Positions 17,301 to 24,385 of a stretch of 64,000 nucleotides of DNA are shown here, piece by piece (within the stretch, counting starts at the first letter, position 1; every line of letters begins with the position of its first letter). The notes beneath the pieces are model-generated. The model ran no database searches. It saw only the letters and a program-made list of their open reading frames with translations, and was not told where the DNA came from. The position numbers and the translations under genes were made by a program. The stretch lies in NCBI GenBank assembly GCA_017592665.1, contig JAGFNW010000028.1, positions 62,001 to 126,000 on the forward strand, written 5' to 3'. This DNA comes from Streptosporangiaceae bacterium NEAU-GS5. Lineage in GTDB: Bacteria; Actinomycetota; Actinomycetes; Streptosporangiales; Streptosporangiaceae.

Positions 17301-18963
17301 GACGCGGATCGACACGGGCCAGATCGGCCCGCCCTCCCAGGTGCGTGCCATGCGCGCCGTCGTGGCCCGCGGCGATCAGGTGGTCGCCCTCGCCGACCCG
17401 AGCAACGGCGACGCCACCTCCGTGATCATGCGGTCCGCCGACGGCGGCGGGACGTGGCTGCGTTCGGCCACCGCCATCCCCTCGGTACGGCCCGAGCCGG
17501 GCGCCCTGGCCGTGACCAAGCAGGGCTTCCTGCTCGTCCCCACCCGCCAGACGACCGGAAACGGGCAGGTCAACGTCTACTGCTCGCCGGAAGGCGCCCA
17601 GTGGGGCCAGTGCGGCTCGATCGGGCGGCTCAGCGCGGAGGGCGCCGGCGTGCGCGGGCTGGCCTCCTCGGCCGCCGGGATCGCCGCGGTGACCGAGTCG
17701 GCCTGGGAGCGGTACGACCTCTACACCAGCTCCGACGGCCGCACCTGGACCAAGAGCGCCGACCTGGGCGAGATTCCGGGCACGCTGCGCGGTCTCACCA
17801 TCACCGACTCCGGCACGCTCGTGGCCAGCGGCGACAAGCGCGGCCAGGGCGACGTGGAGAACCTGCCGGTCCTGATGACGGCGCAGAAGGGCAAGTCGGC
17901 CGAAGCCGTGCCGCTCGAGGCGATCGCGGGCCTCAGCCGGCTCGCTCACGACGTCACCTCCGTCGCGTCGGCGGGCGGCGCGTTCGTGGCCGTCGGCTCG
18001 GCCAACGGCGACGCGGGGATCTGGGTCAGCGGCAACAACGGCGCCAACTGGCGGGCGGTCACCTCGCAGTGGCTCGGCGGCTCGGGCCGCCAGGCGCTCA
18101 CCGGGGTCGCGCACGGCCCGCAGGGGTGGCTCGCGGTCGGTGGTACGACCAGCAACCCGGCCGTCACCGGCCCCCTGCTGCTCACGTCCACCGATGGGCG
18201 CAACTGGCGGCCGGGCCCCCAGGTCGAGGTCCCGCCCGGCCGCGTGTCGCTCGTGCCCGAGGTGGTGGCGGGCGGCAAGAAGGGATTCGTCCTCGCCGGG
18301 GTCGATCGCAGCACGACCGACATGCGCGCGGCCATGTGGTTCACGCCAGACCTGAAGAGGTTCACCCGGGTTTCCCCCGCCGACCTGCCGTCCGCGGGCG
18401 TGGGGGTGCGGATCTACGACATCGCGATCACTCCGTACGGCTTCATGGCGGTCGGCGGCTACGGCCCGACGGGCAGAGAGAGCGGCGCCGTGTGGATCTC
18501 GTCCGACGGGGTCAACTGGCGCGCCCAGACCCGGGTCGTACCGGATGGGGCTGATGCGGCCGGCCTGCGCCAGGTGGTCGCCTCCGGATCGGACATCGTC
18601 GCCGTCGGCACCGCCTCCGGCCGCTCGTTCTCGGCCGTGACGAGCGACAACGGCGCCTCCTGGAAGTACGCGTGGCTGCCGGGCGAGGAGAAGGCGGCCG
18701 TTCTCGACCTGGCCGCGACGGGCCAGGGCCTGGTGGCCGTCGGCGCGTACGGCGATCCTGGCGAGGGCGACAGCATGGCCTGGACGTCCTACGACGGCCT
18801 GCAGTGGCGCGAGCAGCCGGTCACCGAGGACGGCCTCGGCGGCGCGGGCGCGCAGTGGCTGGGCGCGATCTCGGTCTCCGGCACCCACGTGGTCGCCGTC
18901 GGCAGGTCGACCACCTTCACGGCGGACCACCTGATGATCTGGCGGACCACGGTCAGCGAGTGA
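14347..18963 (+). CDS. Giant Pro-rich membrane protein with extracellular Asp-box/beta-propeller domain
   Basis: A 1538-residue protein. Residues 1-780 are Pro/Ala/Ser-rich and disordered, with five 8-residue (R/T)(A/P)(D/E)DTRSG repeats (about 218-259), three AERSS repeats, a 13-Ala tract, and two copies of DESTRDTVPRR (about 454 and 534). One membrane helix (about 781-804, TIAVLVTLLVAAVLGVGVV) precedes about 730 extracellular residues made of roughly 14 units of the pattern VAVG...WxSxDGxxW, resembling BNR/Asp-box sialidase-type blades. That number would fit two seven-bladed propellers. GTG 14347 follows a GAGGAGG site. The Thr-rich cytosolic repeats look like possible Ser/Thr kinase targets (inference). 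The function is unknown. Confidence 0.85.
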   Translation: MASEPHEPRDSSESPEGDRRHAPDADHTSHHPPAPPTPHAPAQPTPPRDGPPPDGPPAPTDHAHPSTPSGGRSGPHTAAEDSPGRSVPAGPPALHHEPPGPGETPPGPPVDPRRTSSPWAMPPFSGPSTRSPASSTPTPAPSSPAPGLSAPSAPSAPATSGPAPSAPLAPARPGSSPPTPMSPAHMSAAPLGAPVPEDESEEPPPDAPGAGERGARRADDTRSGRADDTRSGTPDDTRSGRAEDTRSGRAEDTRSGAPDDPAAAGHTWNPRPAPGSTPPPGAASPRGGRPSSGAHPGRHPYSASPAQSQPTSPPPAAGAGAGAGAGASAGPSGPSGPSGGQLGPETRWPEPPERRRRIVDRPDKLVASGPPRRSQQPPPPAETQPPAPPRSPAPPAVSSSPPASPPPAAPSSPAGAAGPSPAAPAAPAAPAAAAAAAAAAAASGGPRHGDHEDESTRDTVPRRVISEPLRPPMERPAAERSSAERSSAERSSAERASAESVSAERPSERPPAGRPSVGSPPGETRAPGASPEEDESTRDTVPRRTVPELPRHRAEPVRPPTGEHPPAGRAPYGRTPYGPAQRGGERAEQPMSAPAAPPAAPPTAPPTAPPTTPAVPSAPPTARPATPPKTSAVTPAVTPPATPPPSQQTSPPTPPPARPVTPPTTPAVPPEGPRIVRQPQIHAEPERLPRPALPPGPTTAPTRAPAGSAAAGSTGTAGGAAGSAADTSDGVQRIGKPPGGRPARPARADVLVALGPPRPGGGRHHRRPEPKPKRLPRRRSRFGTIAVLVTLLVAAVLGVGVVRWVRTPTGAGFALSAGDGQTGDTAFQAPGLPGNGSNQTLNAITSSGTTVVAVGSDISGQTPKPLFLVSSDGGRMWESGRVVGVAAYEQIAGAVGRVAGGNGRWLAVGIDAPGAAGPAARGMWTSPDGRTWTAVNPDQLTAFWSQDRISDVARTSAGFVAVGSTVLQDGTTGAVSWISPDGERWTRIDTGQIGPPSQVRAMRAVVARGDQVVALADPSNGDATSVIMRSADGGGTWLRSATAIPSVRPEPGALAVTKQGFLLVPTRQTTGNGQVNVYCSPEGAQWGQCGSIGRLSAEGAGVRGLASSAAGIAAVTESAWERYDLYTSSDGRTWTKSADLGEIPGTLRGLTITDSGTLVASGDKRGQGDVENLPVLMTAQKGKSAEAVPLEAIAGLSRLAHDVTSVASAGGAFVAVGSANGDAGIWVSGNNGANWRAVTSQWLGGSGRQALTGVAHGPQGWLAVGGTTSNPAVTGPLLLTSTDGRNWRPGPQVEVPPGRVSLVPEVVAGGKKGFVLAGVDRSTTDMRAAMWFTPDLKRFTRVSPADLPSAGVGVRIYDIAITPYGFMAVGGYGPTGRESGAVWISSDGVNWRAQTRVVPDGADAAGLRQVVASGSDIVAVGTASGRSFSAVTSDNGASWKYAWLPGEEKAAVLDLAATGQGLVAVGAYGDPGEGDSMAWTSYDGLQWREQPVTEDGLGGAGAQWLGAISVSGTHVVAVGRSTTFTADHLMIWRTTVSE

Positions 18964-19321
18964 CGATCCCCCACTCCACCAGTGTGTCGCGCAGTCCCTC
19001 GGTCAGCGGCGGAAACGCGGCCTGGTCGAACCAGCCGGCGTCGGCCGCGTCGTCGCCCGCGCGAAGCGTGCCGCCGACGACCGTGGCCAGATAGTCATAG
19101 ATCTCGTACGGCGGCCGCAGCGCGACGCCCGCAAGCGCGCCCACGGCGACCTCGAGCCCTGTCTCCTCGCGCAGCTCGCGACGCACGGCCGCGCCGTCGC
19201 TCTCTCCGGGCTCGACCCGGCCTCCGGGCAGCGACCACAACCCCTCTCCGGGCGGGTGGCCACGCCGTACCAGCAGGAGACGCCCCTCACCATCGCGGAC
19301 GATGGCGCCCACACATCGCAC
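18953..19321 (-). CDS. Nudix hydrolase
   Basis: A 122-residue Nudix protein with the complete box GRVEPGESDGAAVRRELREE followed by TGL (Gx5Ex7REUxEExGU). It starts at GTG 19321 (VRCVGAIVRDGEGRLLLVRRG); sequence upstream in frame does not look like protein. Nudix enzymes hydrolyse nucleoside diphosphates linked to another group; the substrate is unknown. The 3' end overlaps the end of the large propeller gene by 11 bases in convergent orientation. Confidence 0.88.
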   Translation of the reverse strand: MRCVGAIVRDGEGRLLLVRRGHPPGEGLWSLPGGRVEPGESDGAAVRRELREETGLEVAVGALAGVALRPPYEIYDYLATVVGGTLRAGDDAADAGWFDQAAFPPLTEGLRDTLVEWGIVTR

Positions 19322-19451
19322 AAGCCGAAGACTACGGCGGGGCCGCCCGCGCCGCGGCCGCGGATGAAAGGCCAGGTCAAGGTTATGATTACGGCCGGAT
19401 AACGGGAAGGGCCTTGACGCGGGCCGATGGTGGAAAGCACCGTGAGTAGTT

Positions 19452-20078
19452 GTGAGAGCCGCGCCCACGTGTCCGCGGTGCTTCGGACCGCTGCACGAGC
19501 CGAGCGTCTGGTCCAGTGCCTGGCGCTGCGGCACGCACGGTGACGTGCTGCCACTCCAGCCGTCGCGCTCGCCGAGCCGTGCCGCGCTCGACGCGCTGCG
19601 GACGATATCGCGCGTGCCGGTCTGGCTCGCCTGGCCGCTGCCACCCGGCTGGCTCGTCAGCGGGTTCGCGCACGCCGGTGATGAGCGGACGGGCGTGCGC
19701 GCCAGTGTGGTCGCCCTGACCGGACCGTCGATCACCCACGGCCCGGCCGACATTCTGCTGATCGCCGAAGAGCCCGGTGTGGGGCTCGGCGCCGGCTACG
19801 CGGGGATTGCCGGGCCCGACCCGGGCGCCGGATTCGCGGCGCAGACGCCGCACGCCAAGGTGGAGACCCGGGGACACCCGACCGCGCTGTGGTGCGTCGA
19901 CGGCGTGCCCGACGATCGGGCCGTCTACGTGGGCGAGGCGCTCGGCCACTGGCTGTGGACGGTCGCCTGGCCGGCCGAGGTGGGCGCCTTCATCGCGCTC
20001 GCCGAGCTCGCCCTGACCGACCTGCGCGAACACGACTTCGAGGTCCCGTTCGGGGCCTTTTCCCCGCGCCTGGAATAA
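19452..20078 (+). CDS. DUF6758-like zinc-ribbon protein
   Basis: A 208-residue conserved actinobacterial protein with an N-terminal zinc-ribbon-like segment (CPRCFGPL ... WRCGTHGDV), followed by an alpha/beta domain with VPVWLAWPLPPGWLVSGFAHAG and GPADILLIAEEPGVGLGAGYAG. I take it as the DUF6758 family from this pattern; the biochemical role is unknown. The GTG start at 19452 places the CxxC at residues 7-10. It lies 29 bases upstream of marC and may be co-transcribed with it. Confidence 0.8.
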   Translation: MRAAPTCPRCFGPLHEPSVWSSAWRCGTHGDVLPLQPSRSPSRAALDALRTISRVPVWLAWPLPPGWLVSGFAHAGDERTGVRASVVALTGPSITHGPADILLIAEEPGVGLGAGYAGIAGPDPGAGFAAQTPHAKVETRGHPTALWCVDGVPDDRAVYVGEALGHWLWTVAWPAEVGAFIALAELALTDLREHDFEVPFGAFSPRLE

Positions 20079-20107
20079 GATCATTCCCTCGCCGGCTGGG
20101 GGGATAA

Positions 20108-20719
20108 GTGTTCGACGCGCGGTTCTTCGTCGAGGCGTTCGTGACGATGTTCGTCATCATGGATCCGCCCGGCATCATCCCGCTTTTCATCGCCTACACG
20201 AGCGGCCGGACCGCGGCGCAGCGGCGGCGCGTGGCCTGGCAGGCGCCGGTGGTGGCGTTCTGCCTGATCGTGCTGTTCGCCGTGTTCGGGCAGGCCATCC
20301 TCGGCTACCTGCATGTCGAGGTCCCGGCCATGCAGATCGCGGGCGGACTGCTGCTCATGCTGGTCGCGCTGCAGTTGCTGATGGGCCGGACCGAGCCGCC
20401 CGAGGAGGGCATGCGGTCCAACGTCAACGTGGCGCTCGTGCCGCTCGGCACGCCGCTGCTGGCCGGGCCGGGCGCGATCGTGGCCACGATCGTCTTCGCC
20501 CAGCAGGTCAAGGGCGAGGTCACCAAGATCGTGGCGCTCTTCCTCGCCATCGCGGCCGTGCACATCTGCCTCTGGCTTTTCATGCGTTTCTCGGTGACCA
20601 TCATCCGGGTCATCAAGGACAACGGCGTCGAGCTGGTCACCCGCATCTCAGGACTTCTGTTGTCCGCCATCGCGGTCCAGCTCATCATCAACGCGGTGCG
20701 AACTCTTGTAGGGTCATGA
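20108..20719 (+). CDS. MarC family (UPF0056) inner membrane protein
   Basis: A 203-residue protein with six hydrophobic helices and MarC hallmarks: FVIMDPPGIIPLFI near the N-terminus and VPLGTPLLAGPGAI in the middle. Originally linked to multiple antibiotic resistance, MarC proteins have no proven transport function. The GTG start at 20108 follows CTGGGGGGA. The MBL-fold gene starts 3 bases after its stop, so the two form an operon. Confidence 0.9.
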   Translation: MFDARFFVEAFVTMFVIMDPPGIIPLFIAYTSGRTAAQRRRVAWQAPVVAFCLIVLFAVFGQAILGYLHVEVPAMQIAGGLLLMLVALQLLMGRTEPPEEGMRSNVNVALVPLGTPLLAGPGAIVATIVFAQQVKGEVTKIVALFLAIAAVHICLWLFMRFSVTIIRVIKDNGVELVTRISGLLLSAIAVQLIINAVRTLVGS

Positions 20720-20722
20720 ACC

Positions 20723-21433
20723 GTGACAGCACGCATCGAGCGAGTGGTGACCTCCGGCGTCGTGGATGTCGACGGCGTCGAGCACAAGGTCGAGAACAAC
20801 ACGTGGATCGTCGGAGACGACGAGGCGGTCATCGTGATCGATCCCGCGCGCGACGCCGACAAGATCCTTGAGCAGGTGGGCGAGCGCGAGATCTGGGCCG
20901 TCATCTGCACCCACGGCCTGCCCGACCACGTCGGCGCGGCGATCGAGGTCGCCGAGCGCGACGAGGCCGAGATCGCCCTGCACCCCAAGGACAAGCGCCT
21001 GTGGCGCCAGACCTGGGCGGAGACCTGGCCTGACATCGACATGGAGGACGAGGGCCTGTTCGAGGTCGCCGACGTGCGGCTCGAGGTCCTCGCCACACCC
21101 GGAGTGACGCCCGGCGGCGTGTCGCTGCTCTGCGAGGAGCTCGGCGCCGTCTTCACCGGCAAGACGTTGCAGGCCGACGGCCCCGGCAAGGTCGGCGGGG
21201 AGTATCCCGCCCTTGCCGACCAGCTGACCTCCATCGGCGAGCGGCTGTTCACGCTGCCGGCCGACACGCGGGTCCTGCCGGCGCACGGCGAGGAGACCAC
21301 GATCGGCGAGCAGGAGCCGCACTTCGACGCCTGGCTGTCCGGGTCGCTCACCGGCACGCCCGCGGAGTCCTCTCCGCTGGCCAACGGCACGGGCGCGGCG
21401 AGCATCAAACTCAACCTCGACGACGACGAGTAA
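20723..21433 (+). CDS. Metallo-beta-lactamase-fold protein with degenerate metal site
   Basis: A 236-residue MBL-fold protein that aligns with actinobacterial glyoxalase-II-like hydrolases. The usual ligands are altered: THxHxDH reads THGLPDH (second His lost), TPGHxPG reads TPGVTPG (His to Val) and FTGDTL reads FTGKTL (bridging Asp to Lys), while PAHGEET keeps a His. Three of the expected zinc ligands are therefore missing, so it is probably not an active dinuclear hydrolase. A C-terminal acidic tail ends LNLDDDE. The GTG start at 20723 is 3 bases after the marC stop. A binding or regulatory role is possible. Confidence 0.88.
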   Translation: MTARIERVVTSGVVDVDGVEHKVENNTWIVGDDEAVIVIDPARDADKILEQVGEREIWAVICTHGLPDHVGAAIEVAERDEAEIALHPKDKRLWRQTWAETWPDIDMEDEGLFEVADVRLEVLATPGVTPGGVSLLCEELGAVFTGKTLQADGPGKVGGEYPALADQLTSIGERLFTLPADTRVLPAHGEETTIGEQEPHFDAWLSGSLTGTPAESSPLANGTGAASIKLNLDDDE

Positions 21434-21462
21434 GCTGGAATCTCGCACTCGCGTTCGAGAGG

Positions 21463-22425
21463 ATGGCGATGGAGCAGCTCGGGCTTGACGTCGCGCCGCG
21501 GCGGCTCTACACGTGCACGCCATCCCGATTGAACGCGTGGCTGGAGTGCCCGCGTCGTTATCGGTTCGCCTATCTCGACCGTCCCGCGCCGCCCAAGGGC
21601 CCGCCGTGGGCGCACAACAGCATGGGCGCGTCGGTCCACAACGCGCTGGCAGGCTGGTGGCGCGAGCCGTATGAGCGGCGCACGCCGCTGCTGGCCGCCG
21701 TGCTGCTCACCAACGGCTGGATCAGCGAGGGCTATCGCGACCAGGAGCAGTCGGAGCTGTGGCGCGACCGGGCGCGGACGATGGTGTCGGGATACGCCGC
21801 GACGCTCGATCCGGCCGACGAGCCGGTCGGCGTCGAGCGCACGGTGGCCACCCGCACGCGCGTGCTGGCCGTGTCGGGGCGGATCGACCGCCTCGACCGG
21901 CGCGGCGACGAGCTCGTCGTGGTCGACTACAAGACCGGCCGCCGTCCCCTCACCACCGACGACGCCCGGGGCTCCCTGGCGCTCGCGATCTACGCGATCG
22001 CGTCGTCGCGCATGATGCACCGCCCCTGTCACAAGGTCGAGCTGCATCATCTGCCCACCGGCGAGATCGTCGAGTGGGAGCACACCGACGCCTCGCTGGG
22101 CCGCCACCTCGCCCGTGCCGAAGAGATCGCGCAAGAGGCGTCCGCCGCCGACGAGGCCTACAAGGCGTGGCGCGCCACCGGCCCTCCACCTGCGCGCCCG
22201 GCCGGCACGCCGTCTCCCGGCGCCGACGTCACGGCTCAGGCGGGGGCGGCCGAGGTCCCGGAGGAGATCGATCGGGCGTTCGCCCCGTTGCCGGGGGCCA
22301 TCTGCTCGTGGTGCGACTATCGGCGGCACTGTCCAGAAGGCCGGGCCGCCGCGCCCGACCGCAGCCCCTGGGACGGCCTCGCCACCACCGACACCTACGT
22401 CGTCCAGCCCGTCTCGCCCACGTGA
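21463..22425 (+). CDS. RecB-family PD-(D/E)XK nuclease with Fe-S cluster motif
   Basis: A 320-residue single-domain nuclease. The N-terminal TPSRLNAWLECPRRYRFAYL carries the first cluster Cys and the conserved Arg/Tyr. The catalytic core has SGRIDRLDRRGDELVVVDYKTG (Asp and DxK motif), and the C-terminal CSWCDYRRHCPEG supplies three more Cys. Together they match the four-Cys 4Fe-4S arrangement of AddB/Cas4-type nucleases. There is no helicase domain. It likely processes DNA ends in repair. ATG 21463 or 21469 could start it. Confidence 0.9.
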   Translation: MAMEQLGLDVAPRRLYTCTPSRLNAWLECPRRYRFAYLDRPAPPKGPPWAHNSMGASVHNALAGWWREPYERRTPLLAAVLLTNGWISEGYRDQEQSELWRDRARTMVSGYAATLDPADEPVGVERTVATRTRVLAVSGRIDRLDRRGDELVVVDYKTGRRPLTTDDARGSLALAIYAIASSRMMHRPCHKVELHHLPTGEIVEWEHTDASLGRHLARAEEIAQEASAADEAYKAWRATGPPPARPAGTPSPGADVTAQAGAAEVPEEIDRAFAPLPGAICSWCDYRRHCPEGRAAAPDRSPWDGLATTDTYVVQPVSPT

Positions 22426-22435
22426 TAGGGCGGTC

Positions 22436-23332
22436 TCAGGCGTCGATCGTGGGCTTGGGCCAGCGGTGGGGGTTGATGAGGCCGCGCAGGCCTTTGGTCA
22501 CGTCATAGCCGGCGGCGCCGAGGCGGGCGCGGGAGCCTCGGAGCATGGCGCGTGTGTTCGCGTCGAATATGCGCTCGTACGGCTCCTCCGGGATGGAGTT
22601 CATGGCCAGCCGGAAGGACCGGAGGGCGGCTGTCACGGCGCGCTGCGGCACGTCGGGCAGCACTCCATACATCGATCGCGCCCAGTCGGGGAGCGTGTAG
22701 TAGCACAGCGCGCCAAACGGGAAATAGGCCGGTTTGCCCGGCGCGAGCCGCCGTGCGACCCGTGGCCAGAGCAGAAAGCGCACGGTCTCGGCGGCCTCGG
22801 GGGTGACCCTGAGCAGGGGCCGCACACCGGCGAAGTAGTCGGCCATCTCGGCGAGGGAGCCGGGCACGTCCTCCTCGTGCAGGCCGACGTAGGCGGCGCT
22901 GCGCCGCTGTTCGGCCAGATAGCGGTCGGCCTGCCGGTCGGTGAGGGCGACCCCGGCCCGGCGCGTGACCTCCAGATAGGACGAGACCTCGGCGCAGTGC
23001 ACCCACAGCAGCAGCTCGGGCTCGTCGACGCGGTGGCTCTCCCCGTCGGCGGTGAAGCGCAGTGTCCGGTGAATGCCGCGCACCCTCCGGCCGATCTCGC
23101 CGGCCTCCTGCGGGCTTCCGAAGGTGACCCGCCCCACGAAGTCGGCCGTACGGCGCAGCCGCCCGAAGGGGTCTTCCTGGAATGTCGAGTTCTGCCACAC
23201 GCCGCGCATGGCGATCGGGTGCAGCGCCTGAAGCATGAGCCCGCGGACGCCGGCCACCCACATGCTGCGGTCGAGGTGGACGGGCCAGGTCGCCGCCTGG
23301 GGCGACTGAACGCAAACATCCCCATCAGCCAT
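22436..23332 (-). CDS. Oxygenase MpaB family protein (DUF2236)
   Basis: A 298-residue protein of the DUF2236/MpaB (latex-clearing-protein-like) family. Family marks include the LDRSMWVAGVRGLMLQALHP N-terminus, DPFGRLRRTADFV, GIHRTL and LLWVHCAEVSSYL. Some relatives bind haem b and oxidise lipids or rubber; the substrate is not known here. The gene follows an alpha/beta hydrolase gene by 32 bases on the same strand, suggesting a two-gene operon, and ends 10 bases from the convergent nuclease gene. Confidence 0.85.
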   Translation of the reverse strand: MADGDVCVQSPQAATWPVHLDRSMWVAGVRGLMLQALHPIAMRGVWQNSTFQEDPFGRLRRTADFVGRVTFGSPQEAGEIGRRVRGIHRTLRFTADGESHRVDEPELLLWVHCAEVSSYLEVTRRAGVALTDRQADRYLAEQRRSAAYVGLHEEDVPGSLAEMADYFAGVRPLLRVTPEAAETVRFLLWPRVARRLAPGKPAYFPFGALCYYTLPDWARSMYGVLPDVPQRAVTAALRSFRLAMNSIPEEPYERIFDANTRAMLRGSRARLGAAGYDVTKGLRGLINPHRWPKPTIDA

Positions 23333-23364
23333 GTAAGTAGCTAATTACATGGCCTGTCGAGAAG

Positions 23365-24240
23365 TCAACGCTGCAGGAACAGGCTTTCCGCGCGGTTCCA
23401 GAAGCGGGTGAGCGCGGACGCGGTCGTCTCCGGCGCCTCGACGGCGGGGGAGTGGACGGCGCCGGGCACCACCACGCACTCGGCCTCGAGCCGGTCGGCC
23501 ATCTCGGCCTGCATGCCCGGCGGCCAGCCGTCGTCGTGCTCGCCGAACAGCACAAGCGTGGCGAGGCCGCTCGTGCACAGCTCGTCGAGCCGGTCACGGG
23601 CGTCGAGCACTTCGCGGGCCATCGTCATCAGCCCGGTCGGCGAGTTGGCGAACAGCCGCTTGCGCAGGAAGGCCACGATGTCGAGCGGCACCCCGGCCTG
23701 CAGCGCCTCGGGCTCCATCCGGTTGGCCCACAGGTGCTCCAGGCCCAGCTCGGGCAGCTCGGACAACATCATGCGGCCGGCCCGCTCGCGCGGCCCCACG
23801 ATTCCGGCCGGCCCTGAGCTCATCAGCGCGTACGAGGCGAGCTTGGCCGTGCCGTCGAGGACCGCTTCGCGGGTGACGAGCCCGCCGAAGGAGTGCCCGA
23901 GCAGGTGGACCGGCTCGCCCGCGCCGACCAGCGACGCGATCGCATCGACGTCGGCGCCGAGGGAGGCGCACGAATACGCCTCCGGGTCGTCGGGGCCGGG
24001 GGTCTCGAACTGGCCGCGCAGGTCGATCGCGACCACGCGCCGCCCGGCCTGCGCGAGGGTCTGGAGGATGGCGATGAAATCCTCTTTGCTCCCCGTGAAG
24101 CCCGGGACCAGCAGCGCCGGCCATCGCTCGGCGACACCCGACACCGGCACGGCCTCCAGAGCGGCGAACGCGCCGACCGCCGTTTCCAGACGCCGGGCGC
24201 GCACGCCAGGAGGCAACGTCAGAAACCTCGGCGTACTCAT
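23365..24240 (-). CDS. Alpha/beta-fold hydrolase
   Basis: A 291-residue hydrolase with LLVPGFTGSKEDF (oxyanion region), the nucleophile elbow LLGHSFGGL, a catalytic Asp in LFGEHDDGWP and a His in VPGAVHSPAVE. The ATG at 24240 (MSTPRFLTLPPG) follows GAGAGGG at good spacing; an in-frame ATG 24 bases upstream would overlap that site. It is probably co-transcribed with the DUF2236 gene. The substrate is unknown. Confidence 0.87.
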   Translation of the reverse strand: MSTPRFLTLPPGVRARRLETAVGAFAALEAVPVSGVAERWPALLVPGFTGSKEDFIAILQTLAQAGRRVVAIDLRGQFETPGPDDPEAYSCASLGADVDAIASLVGAGEPVHLLGHSFGGLVTREAVLDGTAKLASYALMSSGPAGIVGPRERAGRMMLSELPELGLEHLWANRMEPEALQAGVPLDIVAFLRKRLFANSPTGLMTMAREVLDARDRLDELCTSGLATLVLFGEHDDGWPPGMQAEMADRLEAECVVVPGAVHSPAVEAPETTASALTRFWNRAESLFLQR

Positions 24241-24385
24241 GACAACCCTCTCACGTGCCACCACGATACCGAGGCGTTATCAAAGCAACACCAATGACGT
24301 GAATTTGCCGGTGGCCAAATACGACCCATGTGCGCCCTCCAGAAGGTCCCTACCCACGTACGCGGGCGTGACTCAAGGAGGTCTT

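Noticed and set aside
20305-22329. Large minus-strand open frame opposite marC, the MBL gene and the nuclease
   Set aside because: An antisense shadow without family features; the plus-strand genes are well supported.
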